From Williamsia sp. 1135 (lineage in GTDB: Bacteria; Actinomycetota; Actinomycetes; Mycobacteriales; Mycobacteriaceae): DNA of 64,000 bases. The first letter of the stretch is position 1. Every line of letters begins with the position of its first letter. Both the position numbers and the translations under genes were made by a program. A model generated the notes under the pieces. The model had not been told where the DNA came from and searched no databases. It saw only the letters and a list, made by a program, of their open reading frames with translations. This document shows positions 54,415 to 62,595 of this stretch, piece by piece. The DNA lies in contig NZ_MJEI01000083.1 of the NCBI RefSeq assembly GCF_002095395.1, forward strand, positions 18,261 to 82,260, given 5' to 3'.

Positions 54415-55071
54415 ATGGCATCTACGCAGGTTGCGGGCGGCGAAGCGACGCGACGGCGTCTGCGGCCCGACAAGCGTGAGGCCATCTTGCGGGCGGCGGG
54501 TGAGATCTTCGACATCGAGGGCTACGAGCGCACCAGTATCGACGCGGTGGCCGCGAAGTCCGGGGTGTCCAAGCCGACCATCTACAACCACTTCGGCAGC
54601 AAGGAACAGCTGTTCCGGGACCATGTCGCGTTCACCGCGCAGGTGATCAACGCCAGGACCTCCGCGGCCGTGCACGAGATCGACCCCGACTGCGTGCAGT
54701 GGCGAGAGGTGTTGCGCCACGCCGCATTGCAGCTCGCCGAGTGCCAACGCAGCGACTGCTCCATCTCATTGAACCGCCAGTTGCATGCTGCTGTCGGCCG
54801 CGACCCCGAGGTGTACCAGTACGTGCTCGACAACGCAGCCGGGCCGATCCTGGCGATGTTGGCGGACAAGTTTGCCCGCCTCGGTGAGACCGGACGGCTC
54901 GACGTGGCCGATCCCGACTTGACCGCGCGCCAGTTCCTGGCGCTGATCAGTGCCGAGCTTCCCGAGATGAGCCGTCTCGGCACGGTCGCCATCGACGACG
55001 AATCCTTCACCCGGGCAGTCGACGCCGGCTACGAAACCTTCCTGCGCGCCTTCGCCTCGCGCCCTCCCTGA
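54415..55071 (+). CDS. TetR-family regulator
   Basis: A 218-residue TetR protein. Helix-turn-helix: REAILRAAGEIFDIEGYERTSIDAVAAKSGVSKPTIYNHFGSKEQLF (residues about 20-65). The C-terminal part, with a CQRSDCSISLNRQLHAA segment, resembles the AefR-like group. GAACC (54366) and GGTTC (54388) form a dyad in its promoter. Its original target was probably the now-truncated divergent MFS pump. Confidence 0.85.
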   Translation: MASTQVAGGEATRRRLRPDKREAILRAAGEIFDIEGYERTSIDAVAAKSGVSKPTIYNHFGSKEQLFRDHVAFTAQVINARTSAAVHEIDPDCVQWREVLRHAALQLAECQRSDCSISLNRQLHAAVGRDPEVYQYVLDNAAGPILAMLADKFARLGETGRLDVADPDLTARQFLALISAELPEMSRLGTVAIDDESFTRAVDAGYETFLRAFASRPP

Positions 55072-55141
55072 AAGTTCGCACCACCTACGTGCATACGCGC
55101 CAGGTGCAACTGGCGCGTATGCAGGCAGATGGCGCGAACTT
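55072..55141. terminator. Long palindrome between convergent genes
   Basis: A perfect GCATACGCGCCA/TGGCGCGTATGC stem (55091-55102, 55111-55122) is extended outward to AAGTTCGC (55072) and GCGAACTT (55141) with about four mismatches over 30 positions. Confidence 0.65.
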
Positions 55142-55148
55142 CACAGGG

Positions 55149-56090
55149 TCAGGAGGGCGCGACTGCGGCGAGGACGGAACGGGCGGTCGCCTCGAGTTGG
55201 GTCAGACCCGGATCTTCGACAGGAAAATGCCCGCAGTTCTCCAGGCGCACAGCGTTGGTCGGTCCGGCGATCCTGCTCAGGAACCGCTCACTGAGTTCCG
55301 GGGACGTCCAGCGGTCGGCCCCAGGGTGGGCAAGGGTCACCGCCGGTCCGCGATAGTCCTCGGGCGCGGTGTGCGCGAACGTGAACCAGTCGGCCAGGAA
55401 GCCCAGCGGGATCCGTCCGCCACCGCCGAGCGGATCGCTCGCGCAGAGGCGGGCGAGTGCCGGGTTGTTGCTCATCGCGGACATCGGGGTCAGCCACCGG
55501 ATCGGGACGCGTAGCCTCCCGGCGACCTTCGCGATCACCGGCAGCGTCCGAGGTGCGTTGCGTCCCAGGGTCGCCCACCGGGCGGCGGCTTCGCGGGCTG
55601 CGACGTCGGCGGTGTCGAGCAAGCACGTGGCCACCACCGCATCGACGATGCCCGTGCGCGTGGCTGCTTCGTATGCAAGGAGGCCGCCCATGCTTGCCCC
55701 GAACAGGATCAGCGGGCGCGGGTCACTCGCCTTTTCTGCAACGATGAGCTCGCACAGCAGATCCACCCAATCGCGATAGCGGACGTTTCCGGGGTCGCGG
55801 ACCTCCGTTCTGCCGTAGAGCGGCAGATCCGGCGCAAGCACCTCGGCACCCTGTGCCGCGACCACCGCAGCACCGGGCCACAGTGCACCGGCGTGGCCAC
55901 CGGCGCCGTGGATTACCATCACCCGCACCGCAGCAGACGGGTTCGCCGCCCGCGCGATGTGGACCCGAGTGCTACGCCACGTCCACCAGGCGTCGGTCGG
56001 TGGACGAACGAGCGCACGGAAGCGCTCCGGAAGGAACGCCGAGTATTCGTCGACCTCGGTATATTCGATCGCGTTCATACTCTTGAGCAT
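55149..56090 (-). CDS. Alpha/beta hydrolase
   Basis: About 313 residues. The oxyanion turn VMVIHGAGGHAGALWPG, the nucleophile elbow LFGASMGGLLAYEA (Ser in GASMG) and the late catalytic residues HPGADRWTSPELSERF and NCGHFPVEDPGLTQLE give a full catalytic triad. Likely a lipase/esterase of small lipids, substrate unknown. ATG 56090 is 40 bases from the divergent TetR start, so the two probably form a regulator/enzyme pair. Confidence 0.85.
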   Translation of the reverse strand: MLKSMNAIEYTEVDEYSAFLPERFRALVRPPTDAWWTWRSTRVHIARAANPSAAVRVMVIHGAGGHAGALWPGAAVVAAQGAEVLAPDLPLYGRTEVRDPGNVRYRDWVDLLCELIVAEKASDPRPLILFGASMGGLLAYEAATRTGIVDAVVATCLLDTADVAAREAAARWATLGRNAPRTLPVIAKVAGRLRVPIRWLTPMSAMSNNPALARLCASDPLGGGGRIPLGFLADWFTFAHTAPEDYRGPAVTLAHPGADRWTSPELSERFLSRIAGPTNAVRLENCGHFPVEDPGLTQLEATARSVLAAVAPS

Positions 56091-56130
56091 TGGTGAAGGG
56101 CGCTGCCGTGACAACTCGCTTTGGGTCGCC

Positions 56131-56718
56131 ATGAGTCGGGCACGCAAGAAGCCAGTTCAGGACCGGTCCCGCTTCATGGTCGACACCATCCTCGAAGCGG
56201 CTACTCGCGTTTTCGATGACGAGGGCACAGCGGGCACCACCAATCGGATTGCCGACCTGGCCGGTGTCTCCATCGGATCGCTCTACCAGTACTTTCCGAA
56301 CAAGCAAGCAATCCTGGCCGAACTCGCGCTGCGACATCTGGCCGAGTCGACCGCCACCCTGCTCGCGCTGTGCGATCGATTCGATGCCGAGGAACCAGAC
56401 CGCGACGAGATGGTCACTGCGATGGTGGGGACTGTCGTCGATCTCAATGGCCACGATCCCCGCGCACACGCTGTGATGCGTGAACTCGCGCCCCGTACAC
56501 CCGAATTGGTCGCCGGATTCGCCGCTCTCACCGAGGTGCTCGCAGACCGGATGATCCCGCACCTCGTTCGTACCGGCACACCGGAGTCCGCCGCCCCGAT
56601 GCGAGCCCGTTTGCTCGTGGCCTCGATCGATGGGCAGGTTCATCAACTGATCGCGGGAGCGTCGACGGCCAACGGCCGGGCTGCATTGGCAGCGGCGATC
56701 GTAGCGGGTCTGGGCTGA
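56131..56718 (+). CDS. TetR-family regulator
   Basis: A 195-residue TetR protein with RFMVDTILEAATRVFDDEGTAGTTNRIADLAGVSIGSLYQYFPNKQAIL as its DNA-binding domain. The remaining helical part (QVHQLIAGASTANGRAALAAAI) is typical. It is divergent from the alpha/beta hydrolase and ends at a hairpin shared with the convergent DUF2339 gene. Confidence 0.87.
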   Translation: MSRARKKPVQDRSRFMVDTILEAATRVFDDEGTAGTTNRIADLAGVSIGSLYQYFPNKQAILAELALRHLAESTATLLALCDRFDAEEPDRDEMVTAMVGTVVDLNGHDPRAHAVMRELAPRTPELVAGFAALTEVLADRMIPHLVRTGTPESAAPMRARLLVASIDGQVHQLIAGASTANGRAALAAAIVAGLG

Positions 56719-56728
56719 CAACGCGGCG

Positions 56729-56755
56729 GTGCCCGCCACCGGAGGTGGCGGGCAC
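56729..56755. terminator. Compact hairpin terminator
   Basis: GTGCCCGCCACC and GGTGGCGGGCAC form a perfect 12-base-pair stem with a GGA loop, between convergent genes. Confidence 0.8.
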
Positions 56756-56776
56756 GGCTGCGATCGGAGCTGGGTC

Positions 56777-58915
56777 TCAGGGCTGGGCCCCGACCGGGGT
56801 GTTGTCCGGGCTTCCTTCGGATGCTGCGCTGTTGCCCAGTGCGCGGGCATAGCCCGCGCCGACGGCCAGCAGGATCAGGCCGACGACGATGAACACCGCG
56901 ACCCGGAAGATCCCGTCGAGTGTCGCGAGGTCGAACAGGAAGAGCTTGGCCACGGCTGCCGCGGTCAATCCGAGTCCGGCGCCCACCGCTACGTTGCGGC
57001 CGATGCCACCGAATCGCTTGTGGCCCTTGGCGATGGAAATCGAGATGATCAGCAGGGTCGCGGCGCCACCCATCCAGCAGATGGTCGCGGCCATATGGCC
57101 ACCGAGGAAGCCGCCCTCGCTGCCGCCGATCGCGACACCGGCGGTCACGGTCAGCGCCGTCACCGCGTAGAGCGACCCGAGAGCGGCGATGATCCCGAAG
57201 CCCTGGACGTTCTGAGCCGACGGCGGAGTTGTTGCAGCGCGGTACCAGGCCCACAAGTTCAGCCAGATCGCGGCAACCGCGAGCACACTGCCGACCACGA
57301 TCGATGCCGCAACGGATGTCTCGATGTCGGTCGACACGGTCAACTGGCCCGGGGGCGAGATCGCGAGGAAACCGATACCACCGAACATTCCGATCAGGGC
57401 TGCGATGATCCGGGCCACGAGATCCGATCGTCCGGCGACCGCGATCACGATGGACATCGCGAGCAGCACCGGCGCCAGGACCGGTCCCTCGAACGCGACA
57501 CCGGCGGCGATCACCGCGGTCACGGACGCGGTCGCCGAGTAGATCCGGCGGGGCACCGTCGGAAGCGTGCGGGCGAGCAGCACGACCGCGAGCAGCAGTA
57601 CGGCGACGCCACCAATGATCGCAGCCGCCACCCAGCGGTCCAACGTGATCGGTGAGAACACCACGGGAACGACTGTGGCGCAGCCGAGCAGGGCGGTCAG
57701 GTGCGGCAGTGATGTGTTGCGCACCAAAACGACCGAGCCGGCGACACCGAAGACCGCGTTGCCCACGATGGCAATCGTCGCCAGGGCAACGTGCGATTCC
57801 GAGCCCCAGGCGCTGGCGAAGATCCAGGCGAGCAGGGTCGCGGTACTGGCGGTGACGCGGGCGGCGTGCAGGAACACCCAGTCTTTGCCGAGTTGCACCG
57901 GGAACGAGCCGATGGCCATGGCCAGCATGAACCCGACCAGCAGCAGCGACGGACCTTCGGTGAGAACCGGAGCGAGAATGAACACGGGGATCAAGACCAG
58001 CAGTCCGAGATGTTGCGAGTCCCAGCGACGGGCCAGCAGCAGACCACCGAAGGTGACCAGTCCTGCCAGGATCAGGCCGCCATAATCCGGGAGCCAGTCA
58101 TAGAACCGCGTCACGGCGACGACGTCGAAGTATGCGGCCGCGATACCTGTGGCGGACAACGCGATCGCGCCTACCCGGCCACCGGGACGATCAGCCATCC
58201 GGATCGCGACGACCACCAGGACGGCGGCGAGGACTGCACCCGCCGCGACCCTGATCTCGGGACGAAGGATGCCTGCCTGAGCGGCGAGCACCAGCATCAT
58301 CACCACACCGATCAGCGTGACGGCCACACCGGCGACCGCGAGGATCTTGCCGATCAGGCCACCACCCGGATCGGCGGTCATGCGCTGCCAGAGCGACGGT
58401 TTCGCGGGTGGAGGAGGTCCGGCCGGTCCCCGGCCGCCCGAACCGGGCGGCGGCGGCAGCAACGGGCGTGCACCCGGCGCGTACGGACCGACGGGCCGTC
58501 CCGGGGCAGCCTGTCGGCCTGCGGCCGCGGGCTGCATCCAGGAGGGGTACGGCGCACGTTGCGGCCCGCCGATCGCCGGCCGGCCCAGGTATGCGCGTGG
58601 ATCGGGCGCGCTGTGGCTCCACGGTGACGCCGGACCCTGCGGAGCGGTACGGGGTCCGTACTGCGTCGCCGCCCGGGGACCGGGTTGAGGTTCGGGTCGG
58701 GATTGGGGTTGGGGCTGATTCGGCTTCTCGGCAGCCGCGGGTTGCTCTGCGGCTGCGTCGTTCTCGGGGACATCGGGCTCCGTCGCCGGCGCTTCGAGCG
58801 CGGCCAGCACGGTGTGCAATTCGGTCAGGTCGCCCGAGACACGAGCAAACTGACTCGACAAAGAGTTGAACTCGGCGGAAAGCCGGCTGATGACGGCTTG
58901 GTTCTGTTCGGTCAT
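56777..58915 (-). CDS. DUF2339 polytopic membrane protein
   Basis: A 712-residue protein. An N-terminal helix (SRLSAEFNSLSSQFARVSGDLTELHTVLAAL, coiled-coil-like) and a Pro/Gln-rich linker (residues 45-170) precede about 18-20 membrane helices. The first membrane motif, GGGLIGKILAVAGVAVTLIG, and the internal GGLLLARRWDSQHLG fit DUF2339, a family of unknown function sometimes grouped near glycosyl transfer or O-antigen-type membrane proteins. It has no operon partner. Confidence 0.8.
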   Translation of the reverse strand: MTEQNQAVISRLSAEFNSLSSQFARVSGDLTELHTVLAALEAPATEPDVPENDAAAEQPAAAEKPNQPQPQSRPEPQPGPRAATQYGPRTAPQGPASPWSHSAPDPRAYLGRPAIGGPQRAPYPSWMQPAAAGRQAAPGRPVGPYAPGARPLLPPPPGSGGRGPAGPPPPAKPSLWQRMTADPGGGLIGKILAVAGVAVTLIGVVMMLVLAAQAGILRPEIRVAAGAVLAAVLVVVAIRMADRPGGRVGAIALSATGIAAAYFDVVAVTRFYDWLPDYGGLILAGLVTFGGLLLARRWDSQHLGLLVLIPVFILAPVLTEGPSLLLVGFMLAMAIGSFPVQLGKDWVFLHAARVTASTATLLAWIFASAWGSESHVALATIAIVGNAVFGVAGSVVLVRNTSLPHLTALLGCATVVPVVFSPITLDRWVAAAIIGGVAVLLLAVVLLARTLPTVPRRIYSATASVTAVIAAGVAFEGPVLAPVLLAMSIVIAVAGRSDLVARIIAALIGMFGGIGFLAISPPGQLTVSTDIETSVAASIVVGSVLAVAAIWLNLWAWYRAATTPPSAQNVQGFGIIAALGSLYAVTALTVTAGVAIGGSEGGFLGGHMAATICWMGGAATLLIISISIAKGHKRFGGIGRNVAVGAGLGLTAAAVAKLFLFDLATLDGIFRVAVFIVVGLILLAVGAGYARALGNSAASEGSPDNTPVGAQP

Positions 58916-59068
58916 GAATCGATCGTCGCGGCTGCGAGCCGTCAGCGGATGAGTAGCACTACTCAGCCGGTATGGGGAGTTCCCGCACGGTGGTCCTCCG
59001 TTGGCTCCGAGGCTGACTTTACCGTCTGGATACCCTCAACCGTTGTTTTCTCAGCCACCGCCGCCATT

Positions 59069-59818
59069 TCAGACCTGCGATTCGCCGCCATCGACGAACA
59101 GTTCGCTGCCGGTGATGAAACTCGCCTGAGACGACGACAGGAACAAGACTGCGTCGGCGATCTCCGATGGCTGTCCGAGCCGGCCGAGCGGGACCCGGCT
59201 TGCCTCGCGTTCGAGCAACGCGCGGGACTCATCTGGGTCGGAGGCCAGGCCGGCGAGCCCAGGTGTTTCGGTCGGACCCGGCGTGATCGTGTTGACCCGA
59301 ATACCTCGCTCGGCGAGTTCGACCGCCCAGACTCTGCTGAACTGGCGGATCGCGGCCTTGCTTGCCGAGTAGACACCGAACGATGCGGTCGCCCGGGCCG
59401 CCGACGAAGACCCGGTGACCACGATCGATGCCCCGGGATTCAGCAGCGGCAAGGCCTTTTGAACAGTGAAGACCGTCCCCCGGACATTGATGCCGAACGT
59501 CTGGTCGAAGGCATCGGGTTCGAGATCGGCCAACGCCGCGAACGTGCCTCCGCCGGCATTGGCGACGAGGACGTCGAGGCCACTTCTCCGATCAGCGATC
59601 GCCGCATACACCCGGTCGAGGTCTTCAAGATCGGAGACGTCGCTGCGTATCGGGCTCACCCTGTCTCCGAATTCGGCGGCGAGCGCATCGAGTTCTGATT
59701 CGCGGCGCCCGGTGACGAAAACGTGCGCTCCTTCGCCGATCAGTCTGGTGGTGATCGCGCGGCCGATACCTGAGGTCCCTCCGGTCACCAGCGCGGTGCG
59801 GGAATCCATCTGTCCCAT
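59069..59818 (-). CDS. Short-chain dehydrogenase/reductase
   Basis: Intact SDR of 249 residues: TALVTGGTSGIGRAI for the cofactor, VLVANAGGGTFAAL, catalytic serine in IVVTGSSSAARA, YSASKAAIRQFSR with Tyr and Lys, PGPTETPGL and the C-terminal GSELFVDGGESQV. ATG 59818 follows GGAG. Divergent from a TetR gene with a dyad between, so it is probably repressed by that regulator; substrate unknown. Confidence 0.9.
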   Translation of the reverse strand: MGQMDSRTALVTGGTSGIGRAITTRLIGEGAHVFVTGRRESELDALAAEFGDRVSPIRSDVSDLEDLDRVYAAIADRRSGLDVLVANAGGGTFAALADLEPDAFDQTFGINVRGTVFTVQKALPLLNPGASIVVTGSSSAARATASFGVYSASKAAIRQFSRVWAVELAERGIRVNTITPGPTETPGLAGLASDPDESRALLEREASRVPLGRLGQPSEIADAVLFLSSSQASFITGSELFVDGGESQV

Positions 59819-59849
59819 GTCAGCTCCTATCTCGAGTTTTTGACGACAC

Positions 59850-59872
59850 GGTCCAAAATACACTTATGGACC
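59850..59872. promoter_or_regulatory. TetR operator between SDR and tetR
   Basis: GGTCCA at 59850 and TGGACC at 59867 form an inverted repeat with an 11-base spacer, in the short region between divergent starts. Confidence 0.55.
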
Positions 59873-59902
59873 AGATAGTCAATAACCGCGTACCGTGAAG
59901 CC

Positions 59903-60508
59903 ATGGCGAGACCCAGGAAGTTCAGCGAAGATCAGGTCATCGCATCGGCCGGCGAGGTGTTCGCACAGAACGGTTACGCCGGAACGACGATGGATGACCT
60001 GATCAAGGCGACCGGGCTCGGAAAACAGAGCCTGTACAACACCTTCGGCGGCAAACGCGAACTATTCCTCAGAGCTCTCTCGGCAAGTGCCAGCGATGCT
60101 GTTGCCGCTGTGGACGAGGCTCTGTCCGGACCCGACTCCACCCCGCTCGAACGGATCAAGGCCCAGATGCTCAAGGTCGCCTTTGCTCTGACACAAGACA
60201 ATCGCCAGGACTCGCTCATCACCAAGGCCACCGTCGAACTCGGCTACCGGGACTCCGACGTCGCCTCGTCAGCCCTCGGGGGATTCACCAGACTCGAAGC
60301 AATCTACTGCCAGTGCATCATCGATGCCCAGGACAGCGGTGAGATCGATGCCTGCGCCGACGCGCATGCCCTCGCCGCCTACTTCGTGGCCGTCACACGT
60401 GGGATGGAAGTGCTCGCCACCGCCGGTGTCGGCCGTCCTGAGTTGACGGTGATCGCCACGACTTCCCTTGCTGCGCTCCCCATTCGATCTGAGTTTGATC
60501 CGGGGTAG
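59903..60508 (+). CDS. TetR-family regulator
   Basis: A 201-residue TetR protein: DQVIASAGEVFAQNGYAGTTMDDLIKATGLGKQSLYNTFGGKRELF is the DNA-binding domain, of the type found in repressors of SDR or efflux genes (AcrR/NemR-like C-terminus, LYGALSA-like). It is divergent from the SDR gene. It is the last intact chromosomal-type gene before the island-like end. Confidence 0.87.
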   Translation: MARPRKFSEDQVIASAGEVFAQNGYAGTTMDDLIKATGLGKQSLYNTFGGKRELFLRALSASASDAVAAVDEALSGPDSTPLERIKAQMLKVAFALTQDNRQDSLITKATVELGYRDSDVASSALGGFTRLEAIYCQCIIDAQDSGEIDACADAHALAAYFVAVTRGMEVLATAGVGRPELTVIATTSLAALPIRSEFDPG

Positions 60509-60847
60509 CGATTCATTTGCGCTAAACGGTTTTGCAGTCGTTGCTTCACCGAACCGAGCCGCCCAGCCCCGACATCGAGACGACGTGACTACCGATTGTC
60601 GGCGTTGAAGTTGGAAGACTGCACCCCGGGTATCCCGGCGTTCAGGCGAACATTGCGCCGCAGTCCGCACGTTTCGACTGCGGCCCGGGGGCGTCGCTTC
60701 ACGCCGATTCGTAGGCAAGGCCCGATAATGATGTTCATGAGTCAATTCTAGGGCGTCGACTACACGCTTGCCTGGCCTGCAGGGCTACTCCGAAGGGAGC
60801 TTTCAACGCTGGTCAATCGGACAGACATCGTCGGTTGGTCCGATCGT
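60509..60847. other. Non-coding or decayed stretch at the island edge
   Basis: No convincing gene. A minus-strand frame of about 49 codons (60736 down) has no recognisable domain. The plus-strand frame of the following broken gene is open back to a TAG near 60751, so some of this may be its lost N-terminus. Confidence 0.4.
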
Positions 60848-61854
60848 GTGGAGCTCCTACTCGAGGAGGCGTTCATCGACTCCGTTCCGAAAGAGTTCTT
60901 CCTAGAGGCAAGCAACGCAGCGGGTATCTCGAGCAGGCGAAATGGAGCTGATCCTGGTCGGAAGTTCCTGGCACTAATGCTGCGGTCTCTTGACACCCTT
61001 CCCTCCGCGGCTGCACCCAAGAGATACTGGTCCGAGCGCAAACAGGCGGAACTTAGCGCGGGCAGCGAGTTGTCACTGACACGAATGATCCGAGAGGTAG
61101 TGCACATAATTATTTCGCTTGATGACCATGGCTATTTCGAGCAAGCCTTCGGAAAGGACTGCGTCGACGATCCGCGAGAGCTCGATCCTAACGACATCAT
61201 CGAGCGGAGAATCGCCGTCGATAACGTGTGGCCGGTCGACGCGAATCGGTTTGCCGCAGAAAAAATTTGTTCTTTGATGTTCTGGAGGTACTACATGACC
61301 TGGTCGCTCGGCCCCGAAGCCGCAGCTTCCATAGCTTCTCCAACTGCGGCTATCACCATCACGACTTCTCCCGCGGTATTGGTCAGCAGTTGTACCGCTG
61401 GCGCGTCAATGATGTCTTAGATCGTGCGGGCTTGGATGTGCGATTCGCCGAGGACGGCGATGACAAGGGCCGACTAACGACCACGACCGATACCACCCGT
61501 ACAGACCTGCTCCACACCATGACGACACCTAGCGACGCGAGCGCCGGCGACCAGGTCCGGCATGCCATCGCACTGTATCGCTCACGCGACGCCGATGAGC
61601 ACCTGAAGCGTTCGGCAGTTGTCACCCTTGCGGGAGTGCTTGAAGAGCGACGGGCCTTCTTGAAAGACCACCTGTTCCGAAAGGATGAAGGCGCTCGCTT
61701 TCGAATCGCAAACTAGTTCGCCATTCGACATCGGAACGCCTCCCAGAAGCCGGACTACGGTCCACAGTTTCTTGACTGGATCTTCTGGTGGTACCTCCCA
61801 ACCATTCAATTGACAGACCGGCTGGGCGCCGAACGAGTGTCGGATAGCACGTAG
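60848..61854 (+). pseudogene. HEPN/AbiJ-like abortive-infection protein, broken
   Basis: Reassembled from two frames, the product is about 335 residues. The middle shows NLFFDVLEVLHDLVARP, FHSFSNCGYHHHDFSRGIGQ and YRWRVNDVLDRAGLDVRFAEDG, typical of proteins I associate with AbiJ-like, HEPN-carrying phage-defence genes. The C-terminus RFRIAN-stop-FAIRHRNASQKPDYGPQFLDWIFWWYL contains the HEPN RxxxxH-type ribonuclease region. Two lesions: a -1 shift at a run of six A (61260-61265) and TAG at 61714-61716. The first frame holds an unrecognised N-terminal domain. Probably inactive; base composition is less GC-rich than the rest. Confidence 0.6.
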
Positions 61855-62229
61855 ATTTGGACGTACTTCGTCGGCCTCGCAGCCTGGCTCTGCCGGTATG
61901 GTTTTCGGCAGCATGGGCCCTTCTCACGGACACAATGTCAATCCGGCAAATTTACTAGAGTATCTCTCTTGCAGGCACTTCGGGTCGCTACCTTACATAA
62001 TTATTGGGCGTACAAATAGGGCGAGTCCGTTCTCCCGAGATATCAAGTGCTACCTGAAATCTATGCTTCTCGCGATAGTCCGACGACAAGGTACTACACG
62101 GTGGCCGCGATCAAAGTGACGGCCGTCAAGGGAATGGCGACCAGAAGTAAGACCCCGAAATGTCGTCCAGTTTGCCAGCCGACGAACGACAGTCCGGCAA
62201 GAAGGAGCTGACGACCCTGTAGCGCAAGC
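61855..62229. other. Low-GC intergenic stretch in the island
   Basis: Relatively AT-rich (for example ACATAATTATT near 61996) with no frame that resembles a protein family. Consistent with acquired or decayed DNA. Confidence 0.4.
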
Positions 62230-62595
62230 GTGATGGGAGGTCGAGCACAGCCCCGAAGCAGTCGCTACCCGCGCAACTCTGGCGCAGCGGGTGAGAAAAC
62301 GGGCCGCGAAGAGGAGCGGAGTTTGATTCTTAATCCCACACCAGCTCTTATTGAGGAGCTGGGACTCGATTCTGCCGCCGAGGCGCGCGCGATATTGGCC
62401 GACCGCGAATATCAGGGGCTGCAGGAAGCGCGCTATCGCCAGGCCCTACCCCAGCCGCTGCGTCGCCCGAGGTTTACGGCCGTAGCCGACGCCGCTCTGG
62501 TCGCTGCTGGCCGCAAGGCAGCGGCGCCGGCTGGACGGGACAATCCATCCCAGAAGCGGCTGCAGACCGGCCAGCCACTAGTACTACAGCCGTAG
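62230..62595 (+). CDS. Unknown protein cut by the IS element
   Basis: A 121-residue frame. The stretch ILNPTPALIEELGLDSAAEARAILADREYQGLQEARYRQAL looks like a real, helical protein; TTG near 62324 behind GGAGCGGAG is an alternative start. The last residues and stop (62593-62595) are encoded by the left end of the IS, so the original C-terminus was lost. No family recognised. Confidence 0.4.
   Translation: MMGGRAQPRSSRYPRNSGAAGEKTGREEERSLILNPTPALIEELGLDSAAEARAILADREYQGLQEARYRQALPQPLRRPRFTAVADAALVAAGRKAAAPAGRDNPSQKRLQTGQPLVLQP
62578..62581. repeat. Target-site duplication, left copy (CTAG)
   Basis: CTAG abuts the left terminal repeat. IS701-family elements duplicate four bases of the form YTAR, which fits. 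The right copy would be the four bases just beyond the window. Confidence 0.6.

Noticed and set aside
60601..60745. Minus-strand frame of about 49 codons starting near 60736
   Set aside because: Short, no ribosome site, no convincing family.
61250..61275. Programmed -1 frameshifting at the A6 run
   Set aside because: The heptamer does not match X XXY YYZ in the zero frame, and a TAG further on also breaks the gene; decay is simpler.
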